In this document: in pieces, positions 8,655 through 17,835 of the stretch
Position numbering within the stretch: the stretch's first letter is position 1
Layout: each line of letters opens with the position of its first letter
Assembly: GCF_025148285.1 (NCBI RefSeq)
Contig: NZ_CP102268.1
Coordinates: forward strand, 4,247,501-4,311,500
Reading direction: 5' to 3'
DNA length: 64,000 nucleotides
From: Marvinbryantia formatexigens DSM 14469
GTDB lineage: Bacteria > Bacillota > Clostridia > Lachnospirales > Lachnospiraceae
Notes under the pieces: generated by a model
Seen by the model: only the letters and a program-made list of their open reading frames with translations
Database searches by the model: none
What the model was told of the DNA's origin: nothing
Translations under genes and position numbers: made by a program

Positions 8655-9683
8655 TTATCGGAATTCTGTCTGCCGCCAGGCGTCTGTATCCGCGGTATCG
8701 CAGCCGGCGTCCGCCAGTATTTTCCGGAAATTTTCCGGCAGAGGCGCAATAAATTCCTGCCCGGAAAGCCGCGAAAGCGTGCCCGTCAGCGGCGGCATTT
8801 TCATCTGGAAAGCATGCAGAAGCTGCCCCTTTAAATGATATGTTTTCTCATAATATACATTTTTCCTGCGGTCACCGTACTTCCCGTCCCCGATAATGGG
8901 ATGACCGATGCCGGACAGATGCGCGCGAATCTGATGCGCCCGCCCGGTAATCAGCCAGATTTTCAGAAGCGTCACTTTTCCATCCGTCCAGAGCGGCACA
9001 TACTGTGTGGAAATCGGCTTTGCTTCCTTATCTCCCATATCGGTCGCACAGATTTTCACCTTATTTGCCGCCTCATCCTTCACAAGAAATCCCTCCAGGC
9101 GCGCTCCCTTTGTAAGAGAACCGGACACAAGACAGAGATAATACTTGTGCAGACTGCGGTCCTTCAGCGCCTCCGCCATCGCCTGCAGACCGGCAAGGCT
9201 TTTGCCCGCAAGTAAAAGACCGCTCGTATTGCGGTCCAGACGGTTGCAGATGGACGGGTGGAAGGTCCTTAGCTCCTGCGCCGAAATCTGTCCCGTCTCC
9301 AGCAGATAAGATAGAAAATATTCGTTCGCAGACACATCCTCCGGGCGGCTCTTCTGCGAGAGCATTCCTGCCGGCTTGTTTAAGACCAGAATATCGCCAT
9401 CTTCATAGATAATCTGCTCCTTTGTCAGCGCTCCGGTATGTCTGATGGGCGGCGCCTCTTCCCCGGCGGAGAACTTTTCATACGTCTCATCCGACAGGAA
9501 AATGCGGATGCAGTCCTCCTTTGCCGTGATTTCATTTCCGGAAGCCTTTTTCCCGTTCAGTGTGATATTTTTCTTGCGCAGCATCTTATACAGAAAACTC
9601 TTCGGCGCCTGGCAAAGATAGCGGGCAAGCAGCTTGTCCAGACGCTGTCCGGCTTCGTTTTCCCGCACGATAATTTCCTTCAT
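8655..9683 (-). CDS. RluA-family 23S rRNA/tRNA pseudouridine synthase
   Basis: The 342-residue protein has an N-terminal S4 RNA-binding domain (RLDKLLARYLCQAPKSFLYK, residues about 12-60) and a pseudouridine synthase domain whose catalytic aspartate lies in ICNRLDRNTSGLLLAGKS near residue 150. GRAHQIRAHLSGIGHPIIGD is the usual downstream signature. It isomerises uridines in structured RNA. The start at 9683 follows GGAGGA. It belongs to a run of RNA-modification genes (rsuA-like, ygiQ, hypothetical, this gene, recU). The exact target uridine cannot be told; RluC and RluD subgroups are both possible. Confidence 0.92.
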   Translation of the reverse strand: MKEIIVRENEAGQRLDKLLARYLCQAPKSFLYKMLRKKNITLNGKKASGNEITAKEDCIRIFLSDETYEKFSAGEEAPPIRHTGALTKEQIIYEDGDILVLNKPAGMLSQKSRPEDVSANEYFLSYLLETGQISAQELRTFHPSICNRLDRNTSGLLLAGKSLAGLQAMAEALKDRSLHKYYLCLVSGSLTKGARLEGFLVKDEAANKVKICATDMGDKEAKPISTQYVPLWTDGKVTLLKIWLITGRAHQIRAHLSGIGHPIIGDGKYGDRRKNVYYEKTYHLKGQLLHAFQMKMPPLTGTLSRLSGQEFIAPLPENFRKILADAGCDTADTDAWRQTEFR

Positions 9684-9696
9684 AATTCCTCCATGC

Positions 9697-10305
9697 TCAC
9701 AGGCAGATGCAGAGAAAAACATGCTTCACAAGCTCATCCCTGGTCGCGTCCGGATAGCGCTCATCCGGCTTGAACGGAGTGGACGCTTCCAGCTCCTCCC
9801 GGTTTGCGTACAGCTCATCCACGCGGCGCAGAAACGCCTTCTGCTCCGTGAAAATTTTTACGTTGGAGCGATAACCGTTTCCCTGCAGAATCTTTTTGAT
9901 ATGCTGCTGGACAAATTCCTTATCCACCTTTGCGTCCTCGCTGTAGCAGACGACGTTCTGCCCGCAGATCACCACGCACGGCAGCGGATAATTTTTCTTC
10001 TCCGAGCTGACTGTTGTCTCGTAGAGCGCCGTCAGATCTCTGACATGCTCAGAAAACAGCTCATAAAGCTCCGGCTTCATCGGCTTCTGCATACACATCA
10101 CAATCATGCTGACCGCGCACTTGCTCGCCGGCAGACAGCCCATGATCGCCACGAACGTGAACAGATTTTTCCGGGTGCCTGTCTGGAGATAGCCGGTGAC
10201 AAAAATCAGAATCGGTATGGCGAACAGCCCAATCGTCATCAGAATCCGTTTTTTCTTCTCGTAATTGATGTAACCGTAGGTTCCCTTTGCTTTTTTCTTC
10301 ATCAT
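9697..10305 (-). CDS. Conserved hypothetical protein with two membrane segments
   Basis: I do not recognise a named function. The 202-residue product begins with a lysine-rich stretch (MMKKKAKGTYGYINYEKKKR), then two adjacent hydrophobic segments near residues 21-40 and 47-72 that would form a membrane hairpin. A soluble C-terminal domain of about 130 residues follows, with alternating strands and helices. Its start directly abuts the stop of the YgiQ-type gene and its stop is 13 bases before the next gene, so it is inside the operon. Similar proteins seem common in Lachnospiraceae, which is a recollection, not a search result. Confidence 0.7.
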   Translation of the reverse strand: MMKKKAKGTYGYINYEKKKRILMTIGLFAIPILIFVTGYLQTGTRKNLFTFVAIMGCLPASKCAVSMIVMCMQKPMKPELYELFSEHVRDLTALYETTVSSEKKNYPLPCVVICGQNVVCYSEDAKVDKEFVQQHIKKILQGNGYRSNVKIFTEQKAFLRRVDELYANREELEASTPFKPDERYPDATRDELVKHVFLCICL

Positions 10306-12210
10306 TTATTTCGCCTTCTTATGTACATTTCGGATAGTTTTCTTCTTTGTGCGTCCGCCGGACGCCTTTCCTGTGCCGGAGGCTTTCTTTGCCGGGCCGC
10401 CGGCGTCCTTTCCCGGTCGCGGACGAATCAGGCATTTCTTATCAAAGCCGATAAGGTCTGTCCGCCCGGCGCGGATAAGCGCCTCCTTCACGAGCTCATA
10501 GTTTTTGGGATTGCGGTACTGGATCAGCGCGCGCTGCATCGCTTTTTCGTGCGGATTTACCGGCACATAGACCTTTTCCATCGTGCGCGGGTCGACGCCG
10601 GTATAATACATGCAGGTGGAGATGGTGGAGGGCGTCGGGTAAAAATCCTGCACCTGCTCCGGCATATAGCCAAGGTCGCGCAGATATTCGGCAAGCTCCA
10701 CCGCCTCCTTCATGGTGGAGCCGGGATGCGAGGACATCAGATACGGCACCAGAAACTGATTCTTGCCGCACTGCTCGTTCAGCGTCTGATATTTTTTTAC
10801 AAACCGGCGGTAGACCTCGTTTTCCGGCTTGCCCATTTTTTCAAGCACCGCGTCTGCCACATGCTCCGGTGCAACTTTCAGCTGCCCGCTCACGTGATAT
10901 TCCACCAGCTCCCGGAAAAACGTGTCGTCCTTATCCGCCAGCAGATAATCAAAGCGGATGCCGGATCGGATAAACACCTTTTTCACATTTGGCAGCGCGC
11001 GCAGCTTTCTGAGAAGCGCCAGGTAATCGCTGTGGTCGGCAATCAGATTTTTGCAGGGCTTCGGGAACAGGCACTGTTTTTTGGGGCAGGCTCCCTTTGT
11101 GAGCTGCTTCTTACATGCCGGCTGGCGGAAATTGGCGGTCGGTCCGCCCACGTCGTGGATGTATCCCTTAAAATCCTTATCGTATATAAATTTTTCCGCT
11201 TCCGCGAGCAGCGATTCATGGCTGCGCGTCTGGATAATTCTTCCCTGATGGAAGGTCAGCGCACAGAAGCTGCAGCCTCCGAAGCAGCCGCGGTTGCTGA
11301 TAAGGGAATACTTCACTTCCTCGATTGCCGGCACCCCGCCGTCCTTTTCATAGGACGGATGATACGTTCTCTGATACGGCAGCGCATACACCCGGTCCAT
11401 TTCCGCCTGCGTAAGCGGCTTCTGCGGCGGATTCTGCACCACATAAACGCCATTCGGGTATGGCTCGATAAGACGCTTTGCGGAGAACGGGTCCGTGTTG
11501 CAGTACTGCGTGTAAAAGCTTCTCGCATAATTGAGCCTGTCCGCCTTCAGCTCGTCGTAGGAATACAGCAGCTCGCTGTCATACACGCCGGAAATATCCT
11601 TCGTTTTATAGACGGTCCCGTCAATGAACGTGATATCCCGCACTGCGATCCCGGCGGCAAGCGCGTCGGCAATCTCCACGATACACCGCTCTCCCATCCC
11701 ATAGGACAACAAATCCGCCCCGGAATCCAGCAGGATGGAGCGTTTCAGGGAATCCGACCAGTAATCGTAGTGCGCCAGTCTGCGCAGGCTTGCCTCGATG
11801 CCGCCGATGATAATGGGCGTGTTCCGGAAGGTACGGCGGATCAGATTGCTGTAGACGACGGTCGCGTGGTCCGGACGCTTTCCCATCACACCGCCCGGCG
11901 TAAAAGCATCCGTCTGTCTGCGTTTTTTAGACACGCTGTAGTGATTGACCATTGAATCCATATTCCCGGAGGAAACGAGAAAGCCCAGCCGCGGCTCTCC
12001 CAGAATGGCAATGCTTTTGTCATCCTTCCAGTCCGGCTGCGCGATAATTCCCACACGGTAGCCGTTTGCCTCCAGCACGCGGCTGATGATCGCATGGGCA
12101 AAGGAGGGATGGTCCACATAGGCGTCCCCGGTCACAAGTACAAAATCAAGCTGCTGTATCCCCGCCGCCTCCATATCCGCCCTTGAGACCGGCAAAAATC
12201 CGTTATTCAT
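10306..12210 (-). CDS. YgiQ family radical SAM protein
   Basis: The 634-residue protein starts [17 protein letters not shown] and has the YgiQ-type N-terminal domain. The radical SAM cysteine motif is in [20 protein letters not shown] near residue 325 (CxxxCxxC), and the [20 protein letters not shown] and [17 protein letters not shown] signatures follow. The C-terminal tail is rich in Lys, Gly and Arg. The family binds a 4Fe-4S cluster and cleaves S-adenosylmethionine; its substrate is unknown. The start overlaps the end of the rsuA-like gene by eight bases. A longer upstream reading frame exists, but only this start agrees with the family and has GGGGAGG in front. Confidence 0.9.
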   Translation of the reverse strand: MNNGFLPVSRADMEAAGIQQLDFVLVTGDAYVDHPSFAHAIISRVLEANGYRVGIIAQPDWKDDKSIAILGEPRLGFLVSSGNMDSMVNHYSVSKKRRQTDAFTPGGVMGKRPDHATVVYSNLIRRTFRNTPIIIGGIEASLRRLAHYDYWSDSLKRSILLDSGADLLSYGMGERCIVEIADALAAGIAVRDITFIDGTVYKTKDISGVYDSELLYSYDELKADRLNYARSFYTQYCNTDPFSAKRLIEPYPNGVYVVQNPPQKPLTQAEMDRVYALPYQRTYHPSYEKDGGVPAIEEVKYSLISNRGCFGGCSFCALTFHQGRIIQTRSHESLLAEAEKFIYDKDFKGYIHDVGGPTANFRQPACKKQLTKGACPKKQCLFPKPCKNLIADHSDYLALLRKLRALPNVKKVFIRSGIRFDYLLADKDDTFFRELVEYHVSGQLKVAPEHVADAVLEKMGKPENEVYRRFVKKYQTLNEQCGKNQFLVPYLMSSHPGSTMKEAVELAEYLRDLGYMPEQVQDFYPTPSTISTCMYYTGVDPRTMEKVYVPVNPHEKAMQRALIQYRNPKNYELVKEALIRAGRTDLIGFDKKCLIRPRPGKDAGGPAKKASGTGKASGGRTKKKTIRNVHKKAK

Positions 12211-12955
12211 GTGCCTCCCCTTTCCGTATATCCGAAGCTGCCAGGCTGTGCAGCGCTTCTGTTTCTTCCTGCGTGAGCAGACGGCTTCCGCCCGCCTGCA
12301 GATTTTCATCAAGCGTCAGGCTTCCCATGCGCAGGCGCTTCAGATAAAGCACCGGCTTTCCGATTGCCGCAAACATCCGCTTCACCTGGTGATACTTGCC
12401 CTCATGGATGGTCACGCGCACCTCCGATTCCTGTCCGGCAGCGAGTATTTCCAGTTCAGCGGGCATCGTCGGGCGTTTTTCCCCGATATCGATTCCCTCC
12501 TGAAACCGACGGATATCCTCCGCCGTCACCTCTCCCTGCACGCGCGCATAATACGTCTTGTCCACATGCCATCCGGGTGCCAGCAGCCGGTGCGCAAGTT
12601 CACCGTCGTTTGTGATGAGCAGAAGCCCTTCCGTATCCAGATCAAGCCGCCCGACCGGAAACAGATCCTTTTTCCGTGCCGAAGAAATATAATCCATCAC
12701 TGTCGGATAGCGCGCATCCCGCACCGCTGTCACACAGCCTGCCGGCTTATACAGCATATGATATTCGTATCTTGTATAAACCACCGGCGCTCCGTCCAGA
12801 CAGATAACGTCCTTATCAGCATCCACCTTACTGTCTGCACTCTTACAGACAGCGCCGTTTACCGTCACCCGCCCTTTGCGGATGGCATTTTTTACTTCGC
12901 TGCGCGTACCGGCGCCGGTTGCCGCCAGCAGCTTATCCAGTCTGATTGTTTCCAT
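12203..12955 (-). CDS. RsuA-family 16S rRNA pseudouridine synthase
   Basis: The 250-residue protein has an S4 domain ([20 protein letters not shown]) and the RsuA/RluB catalytic core with the active aspartate in [20 protein letters not shown] near residue 105. [18 protein letters not shown] is the family's C-terminal signature. By length and by the TVMDYI segment it resembles RsuA (position 516 of 16S rRNA) more than RluB or RluF, but that distinction is not certain. It is the first gene of the run that continues with the YgiQ-type protein. Confidence 0.92.
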   Translation of the reverse strand: METIRLDKLLAATGAGTRSEVKNAIRKGRVTVNGAVCKSADSKVDADKDVICLDGAPVVYTRYEYHMLYKPAGCVTAVRDARYPTVMDYISSARKKDLFPVGRLDLDTEGLLLITNDGELAHRLLAPGWHVDKTYYARVQGEVTAEDIRRFQEGIDIGEKRPTMPAELEILAAGQESEVRVTIHEGKYHQVKRMFAAIGKPVLYLKRLRMGSLTLDENLQAGGSRLLTQEETEALHSLAASDIRKGEAHE

Positions 12956-12980
12956 CTGTCACATCTCCATCCGTCCGGCG

Positions 12981-14630
12981 CTAATTCATCCGCCAGCCGG
13001 CATAGTATTTGTTTTTCAGCGTGCCGCCGCTGTGCTTTGCCCAGCCGAGCGGAAATCCGTCCGTGCACACCAGTATCCAGCCGCTGTCCGCCTCTGCGGC
13101 TTCCTCCGCTGTCAGCGAAACCGTCTCACCCTTCAGATAACGCACAGTGCGCGTATCCTCCGCCGCAAAAGAAATGCTGTTTTTCACTTCCCGCTGTTTC
13201 AGATACATGGCGAGCGCCTGCGACGGCTCAAAACCGTGCTGACGGCATTCTCCCAGAAACAGTCCGGTGCGCAGATAGCGGAGCCTCCGGTCGACGTCCG
13301 CCTGCGGCGGCAGCGCATATAACCGCTCCTTTATAGAAAGGAACCGCCAGCCGGCAAACTCCTTTTTCAGATAACGCCCGGAAAATTCCTGCCACTGCGC
13401 GGGCGCCTTTAAACCGGGCGTCCCGCCGGAAGTTTTTTCTTTGGAAAATACCGCCGTATTCCCGGCGCCTTTTCTCTCATGGATTGCCCTCATACTGTTA
13501 AAAGCTTCTTCCCTGTCCGCGTTGTCCGGGGTATTGCCTGACAGCTTCTCAAGCACCGCGGCGAAATGTCCCTCGCCCTTCACACGGTGCGGATAGAGGC
13601 GCACGCAGCCCGCCAGCATTTCCGGGATGTCCTCTCCTCCGGGAACCTCTGTTTTTACCAGACGCAATTCGGGATGGTCCGCCAGCAGCGCCAGGACCGT
13701 CTCTTCATTTTCCTGCTCCGAAAAGGTGCAGGTGGAATACACCATCCTGCCGCCCGGCCGCAGCATCGCCGCCGCAGCCTCCACAATTTCCCGCTGCAGC
13801 GGCGCATAATATGCCGGTCCGTGCGCTTCGTAAGCTTTTTTCATGGAGGGCTCCCTGCGCAGCATCCCTTCCCCGGAGCAGGGGGCATCCACCAGAATCC
13901 TGTCAAAATACGCCGGATAAATCTTCTGCAGTTTTTGTGGCGCCTCACTGCACACAAGCACATTTCCGACGCCATGCTGCTCCAGATTTTTTAAAAGCGC
14001 CTTCGCGCGGGACGCGCTGATGTCATTGGCAACCAGCACGCCCTCTCCCGCCAGACGGCTTCCGAGCTCCGTCGCTTTTCCGCCGGGCGCCGCACATAAA
14101 TCCAGTATCCGCTCTCCCGGCTCTGCTTCCAGCAGTGCCGCCGGAAGCATGGCGCTCGGCTCCTGCACATAGTACAGCCCCGCATAGTAATAGGGATGCC
14201 TGGTCACCTGCGCATCTTTCGTTACTAAGAAACGTCCATTGGACGTTTCCGTCGTATGCATAGCATCTAAAAAACGTCCATCGGACGTTTCTGTCGTATG
14301 CATGGAAACATAAAAGCCGTTCCTGGTCCAGGGAACCGGCATAACCGGAAACGGGCAGATTTCCAGAAAGTGCTCTGTGGAAATCTTTCCGGTATTCACC
14401 CGGATTCCCTGCACAGGCGTCTGTGAAAGGCTCTCCAGATATTCCGGATACGCTTCTTTCAGCAGGCGTTTCATATTTTCCCGGAAATTTTCCGGCAGCT
14501 CTGTTTTTCTGTTCTGTTCCCTCTGTATTTCCATGTCTCTGTCGTTTTCCCTCTGCTGTTTTTCCTTTTCTGCCATCCTTCTGCTGTTCTGTCTCCTGCA
14601 TTTTTTGTTTTCCGGCTGCGTACCCGGCAT
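12981..14630 (-). CDS. RsmF/NOL1-type rRNA cytosine-C5 methyltransferase with repeat-derived insertion
   Basis: The 549-residue protein contains the SAM-binding motif DLCAAPGGKATELG (residues 177-190), the catalytic motif VDAPCSGEGMLRR with Cys251, and YSTCTF with Cys301, as in rRNA m5C methyltransferases. The C-terminal part is an RNA-binding region like that of YebU/RsmF. Two features are odd. Residues about 109-141 are a duplicated peptide (MHTTETSDGRF, MHTTETSNGRF) encoded by two copies of a dispersed DNA repeat. The first 43 residues are a Gln/Glu/Lys/Arg-rich extension without homologue that I know; a later start cannot be excluded, since no start has a good ribosome binding site. It follows the alarmone synthetase gene by three bases. 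Confidence 0.88.
   Translation of the reverse strand: MPGTQPENKKCRRQNSRRMAEKEKQQRENDRDMEIQREQNRKTELPENFRENMKRLLKEAYPEYLESLSQTPVQGIRVNTGKISTEHFLEICPFPVMPVPWTRNGFYVSMHTTETSDGRFLDAMHTTETSNGRFLVTKDAQVTRHPYYYAGLYYVQEPSAMLPAALLEAEPGERILDLCAAPGGKATELGSRLAGEGVLVANDISASRAKALLKNLEQHGVGNVLVCSEAPQKLQKIYPAYFDRILVDAPCSGEGMLRREPSMKKAYEAHGPAYYAPLQREIVEAAAAMLRPGGRMVYSTCTFSEQENEETVLALLADHPELRLVKTEVPGGEDIPEMLAGCVRLYPHRVKGEGHFAAVLEKLSGNTPDNADREEAFNSMRAIHERKGAGNTAVFSKEKTSGGTPGLKAPAQWQEFSGRYLKKEFAGWRFLSIKERLYALPPQADVDRRLRYLRTGLFLGECRQHGFEPSQALAMYLKQREVKNSISFAAEDTRTVRYLKGETVSLTAEEAAEADSGWILVCTDGFPLGWAKHSGGTLKNKYYAGWRMN
14221..14305. repeat. Dispersed palindromic repeat, two tandem copies inside the rsmF-type gene
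   Basis: Two copies of about 42 bases (14221-14264 and 14265-14305) each contain an AAACGTCC-n3-GGACGTTT palindrome followed by GTCGTATGCAT. Related single copies lie at 21117-21162 and 26377-26421. Here the pair is read in frame as part of the methyltransferase and has a length compatible with the frame. Confidence 0.8.
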
Positions 14631-14633
14631 TCT

Positions 14634-15458
14634 TCAGGGCGTTTCTTTGCCGGAGAAATTCAGCTCCTGCGCCCGGTACCCCTCGGAAATCAGATCAAGC
14701 TGCCGGTGAAAACGCTCCAGCTTTTCCAGGTCGTTTTCCCCGTACACCTCGTAGAATTCCTCCTGGATTTTGGAGATTTCCCGCTTGTTGGCATACTTGT
14801 AGAGATTCTGTATGTTGTTTAAAATCTCCGCCACCAGATTTGTCTGATGCTGCATGGAATTCTGGGCGTCCATGATCTCGTCGCGCACCGAGGACATTTC
14901 ACTGTCCAGCACAACAATAGCGTCCGCCGATTTCAGCAGCTTCTCACGCAGATGGTCCGGGATATTCTGCTTATATTTGTACTGCAGGGAGTGCTCGATG
15001 GTGGACCAGAAATTCATCCCCATCGTGCGTATCTGTATCTCCGCCTGTATCGTTTTCGGGCCGCTCATCAGCTCCACCCCGTAATTTACAATGACGTGAT
15101 AGCTGCGGTAGCCGCTCGTTTTCGCGTGGGTGACATAATCCTTTTCATGCTTTACCGTCATGTCCCTGCGGCTGCGAATCATGTTTACCACCTTCGGGAT
15201 ATCCTCCACAAACTGGCAGATAATGCGGATACCGGCGATGTCCTCCATCCGCTCCTCGATCTCCGCCATTTCAATCTGCTTCTTCTGCATCTTATCCAGA
15301 ATGCTGGAAATCGTCTTTACCCGTCCCGTAACCTGTTCGATCGGGCAATACAGCCCGCGCGATTTATACTCATAACGTAAATGTTCAAATTTTGTGGTCA
15401 GTTCCCTTACCGCTAAATCGTATGGATCTAACAAATCTCTCCAAATCTGTATTTCCAT
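14634..15458 (-). CDS. Small alarmone synthetase, RelQ/YjbM-like (p)ppGpp synthase
   Basis: The 274-residue protein has only the synthetase domain; HD hydrolase, TGS and ACT domains are absent. Key segments are GRVKTISSILDKM, DIAGIRIIC (substrate Mg ligand), TSGYRSYHVIVNYGV (the G-loop) and AEIQIRTMGMNFWSTIEHSL with the catalytic Glu. A helical C-terminal tail of about 80 residues follows. Such enzymes transfer pyrophosphate from ATP to GDP or GTP in stress. The start at 15458 follows AGGAAAG; a much longer upstream reading frame crosses the promoter and is rejected. Next downstream is the RsmF-type gene. Confidence 0.92.
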   Translation of the reverse strand: MEIQIWRDLLDPYDLAVRELTTKFEHLRYEYKSRGLYCPIEQVTGRVKTISSILDKMQKKQIEMAEIEERMEDIAGIRIICQFVEDIPKVVNMIRSRRDMTVKHEKDYVTHAKTSGYRSYHVIVNYGVELMSGPKTIQAEIQIRTMGMNFWSTIEHSLQYKYKQNIPDHLREKLLKSADAIVVLDSEMSSVRDEIMDAQNSMQHQTNLVAEILNNIQNLYKYANKREISKIQEEFYEVYGENDLEKLERFHRQLDLISEGYRAQELNFSGKETP

Positions 15459-15531
15459 GCTGCTTTCCTGCCTTTTATATGTTATAAAAATTCGTTTTCC
15501 GGCAGTTCTAATCCCCGCCGTATATAAATAA

Positions 15532-15560
15532 AGTATAACACATCCCTTCCCCCCGTTCAA
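15532..15560 (-). promoter_or_regulatory. Sigma-A promoter of the alarmone synthetase gene
   Basis: TTGAAC (15555-15560) and TATACT (15532-15537) on the minus strand are 17 bases apart, 74 bases upstream of the start codon at 15458. The site lies between two divergent genes. Confidence 0.75.
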
Positions 15561-15588
15561 CTTATTCAGTCTCACAGAGAGGTTATTC

Positions 15589-16707
15589 ATGAAAAATTTA
15601 TATTTCAGTATTCTGGCTGCCCTGGCATTTTTCTTTGTACTTCTTTTCCCGCAGGAGAGCTTTTCCGCCGCCAGCTCCGGACTGCTGCTCTGGTACGAAA
15701 CCCTTGTTCCCACGCTGCTTCCGGTCATGATTCTCTCGCATCTGCTCCTCTCATCGGGACTTGCCCTCCGTCTCTCGCGGCGCATCTGCCGTCCGCTGAC
15801 AGCGCTCCTGTCCATCTCGCCCGGCGGCGTCTACGCCCTCCTTGCCGGATTTCTCTGCGGATGCCCGATGGGAGCAAAGGTTCTCTCCGAGCTCAGAAAA
15901 AACGGGCAGATTTCGCAGGCGGAAGCCTCCTACCTTGCCGCATTCGTCAATAATGTCAGTCCCGCTTTTCTGACAAATTTTCTGGTGATAAATCATCTGC
16001 AGTCCACCAGTCTGGTTATGCCGACGCTTGTCATCCTGCTTGGCGCGCCGCTGCTGTACGGGCTCTTTTCCAACCACCGCTACCGCGTGCGCGCCAGACA
16101 GACACAAAAGGCAATGTATGCGGAAGCAGCGCATACGGAACCGACGTGCACCAGGCAGGCACAGAAAGAAACACATACGGAAGCAGCGCACACGGAAACG
16201 ACGCGCGCCAGACAGATGCAAAAGGCAGCATATGCAGAAGCAGCGCATACCGGGGCGGCGCCAAAAAGAACCTGTGACGTTGTGCACTCCCCGGCTGACA
16301 GCGGCGAAAAAAACAAGGCACCCGCCACGGCAATTACGTTTGTCATGGTCGATGCCTCAATTACAGACAGTATCTGCAGTATCACAAAGCTTGGCGGCTA
16401 CATTCTCCTGTTTGCCGTTTTTACCGCAATGATTGACGCACTGCCGCTGCATTCTCCCTTTCTTACAGCGGTTCTCGCCGGCATTACGGAAATCAGCGGC
16501 GGCATCCACCGGCTTTCGCAGCTTGCGCTGCCCTTTCCCGTAAAATACCTCCTGCTGATTGCGGCGTCCGCCTTCGGTGGTCTGTGCTGCATGGCACAGT
16601 CCGCGCAGATGCTCGCCTGTATCAGTCTGCCTCTGCGAAGCTATCTCGCCGCCAGAGCATCCATCACCGTCATCGCGGTCCTGATGGCGCTCTGTTATAT
16701 CCTCTGA
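15589..16707 (+). CDS. YlbJ-like sporulation/nucleoside-recognition membrane protein with tandem repeat loop
   Basis: The 372-residue protein has several hydrophobic segments and the YlbJ-type signatures YETLVPTLLPVMILSHLL and GFLCGCPMGAKVLSEL (residues about 85-102). YlbJ is an integral membrane protein needed for sporulation in Bacillus, and its gene follows coaD there, as it neighbours coaD here. The normal core is split by a hydrophilic insert at residues about 168-224, made of three 19-residue repeats. The start follows GAGAGG. The gene is divergent from the alarmone synthetase gene and converges on the coiled-coil gene. Confidence 0.8.
   Translation: MKNLYFSILAALAFFFVLLFPQESFSAASSGLLLWYETLVPTLLPVMILSHLLLSSGLALRLSRRICRPLTALLSISPGGVYALLAGFLCGCPMGAKVLSELRKNGQISQAEASYLAAFVNNVSPAFLTNFLVINHLQSTSLVMPTLVILLGAPLLYGLFSNHRYRVRARQTQKAMYAEAAHTEPTCTRQAQKETHTEAAHTETTRARQMQKAAYAEAAHTGAAPKRTCDVVHSPADSGEKNKAPATAITFVMVDASITDSICSITKLGGYILLFAVFTAMIDALPLHSPFLTAVLAGITEISGGIHRLSQLALPFPVKYLLLIAASAFGGLCCMAQSAQMLACISLPLRSYLAARASITVIAVLMALCYIL
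16090..16260 (+). repeat. 57-base in-frame tandem repeat (three units)
   Basis: Units 16090-16146, 16147-16203 and 16204-16260 each encode 19 residues of the pattern xxRQxQKxxxxEAAHTxxx within the hydrophilic loop of the YlbJ-like protein. All units keep the frame. Confidence 0.9.
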
Positions 16708-16716
16708 GGAGAGAGA

Positions 16717-17325
16717 TCACTGCTCCTCCTCGTATTCCTCGTCCTCTTCATCCAGCGCCGCAGCCGCATAATTGGATGCAGCACCCGCCTGCGGGGACAG
16801 CTCCTGGCGGTTTTTGGTCACAATGTCATAGCAGGACTGCAGAGAGCTCATAAAGGTATTATACTTCGCGCCCACCGTCTCTGTCGCATGGCTCATGATC
16901 TGCTCCAGATTCGCCAGCATATCATCCGTATAGCTGATGGCGCTCATGCGGATATTGTTCGCGTCCTGCGTGGCATTGTCCAGAATTTCCTGCGCCTGCT
17001 GACGCGTCTGCTCCAGAAGCGTGTTCGCCTGCTTCATTGCCTCCTGCATAACCTCGTTATCCTGCACCATCTGTGCCTGCTTCTCCTGCGCTTCCGCCAT
17101 GATCGCGTCCGCCTTCGTCTGCGCGTCGGCAAGGATAGCGTCCTTGTTGCTGATGATCTTCTGATAACGCTTAATCTCGTCCGGTGTCTTCATGCGGAGC
17201 TCGCGGAGCAGTTCCTCCAGCTCCTCCTTATTTACCACGATTTTTGTAGAAGACAGCGGCTGAAATTTACAACTGTCCACATACTCTTCGATTTCTTCGA
17301 TAATCTGTTCAATTCTGCTGCTCAT
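16717..17325 (-). CDS. Coiled-coil protein, DivIVA/ATPase-subunit-H-like
   Basis: The 202-residue protein has an N-terminal segment (MSSRIEQIIEEIEEYVDSCK), then a long Ala/Gln/Lys-rich coiled coil between about residues 65 and 135 (ADAQTKADAIMAEAQEKQAQ), and an acidic C-terminal tail (EEDEEYEEEQ). There is no signal peptide or membrane segment. Such proteins are often labelled ATPase or DivIVA-like in Clostridia; a role in cell division or polarity would be inference. It follows coaD by 21 bases on the same strand, so it is probably in that operon. Confidence 0.75.
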   Translation of the reverse strand: MSSRIEQIIEEIEEYVDSCKFQPLSSTKIVVNKEELEELLRELRMKTPDEIKRYQKIISNKDAILADAQTKADAIMAEAQEKQAQMVQDNEVMQEAMKQANTLLEQTRQQAQEILDNATQDANNIRMSAISYTDDMLANLEQIMSHATETVGAKYNTFMSSLQSCYDIVTKNRQELSPQAGAASNYAAAALDEEDEEYEEEQ

Positions 17326-17346
17326 GATTTTTTTCTCCTTATTAAT

Positions 17347-17835
17347 TTATTTATTTTCTGGATGCATCTTCTCAAGGATTGCCCTCACAACCCCGGAAGG
17401 AACAAACTTACTGATATCTCCTCCATAATATGCAACCTCCTTAACGGTAGAAGAGCTTAAATAAGCATATTCCAGACTGGTCGTCAGAAAAATGGTGTCA
17501 ATATCCGGCGCCATAATGCGGTTTGTCTGCGCCATCTGAAGTTCATAATCGAAATCTGTAATAGCGCGCAGCCCTCTGACAAGAAACTGCGCGTCGCATT
17601 TCTTTACAAAATCAATGGAAAGTCCGGTGAACGCCTCCACGCGGACATTACTCATATCTTTTGTTACTTCAAGTAGTATCTTAACACGTTCCAGCGAAGA
17701 AAACAACGGCTTTTTATTATTATTCTGTAAAACACCGACGATCAGCTCGTCCACGAGCGCCGCCGAGCGACGGATAATATCCAGATGCCCGAAGGTAACC
17801 GGGTCAAAGCTGCCAGGGTAAACGGCTCTTTTCAT
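17347..17835 (-). CDS. coaD: Phosphopantetheine adenylyltransferase
   Basis: The 162-residue protein carries the nucleotidyltransferase TxGH motif in [20 protein letters not shown] and the second signature [18 protein letters not shown]. It transfers AMP from ATP to 4'-phosphopantetheine, the step before last in coenzyme A synthesis. The start overlaps the rsmD stop by four bases, as in many Firmicutes (ylbH-ylbI in Bacillus), so the two are translationally coupled. Confidence 0.97.
   Translation of the reverse strand: MKRAVYPGSFDPVTFGHLDIIRRSAALVDELIVGVLQNNNKKPLFSSLERVKILLEVTKDMSNVRVEAFTGLSIDFVKKCDAQFLVRGLRAITDFDYELQMAQTNRIMAPDIDTIFLTTSLEYAYLSSSTVKEVAYYGGDISKFVPSGVVRAILEKMHPENK

Noticed and set aside
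9634-11955. 773-residue plus-strand reading frame
   Set aside because: It is antisense to the YgiQ-type gene and the hypothetical gene at 9697; it has no ribosome binding site and an Arg/His-rich, domain-free translation.
14634-15815. Long 393-residue form of the alarmone synthetase
   Set aside because: The first 119 codons cross the promoter at 15532-15560 and overlap the start of the divergent YlbJ-like gene; the start at 15458 fits the family and has a ribosome binding site.
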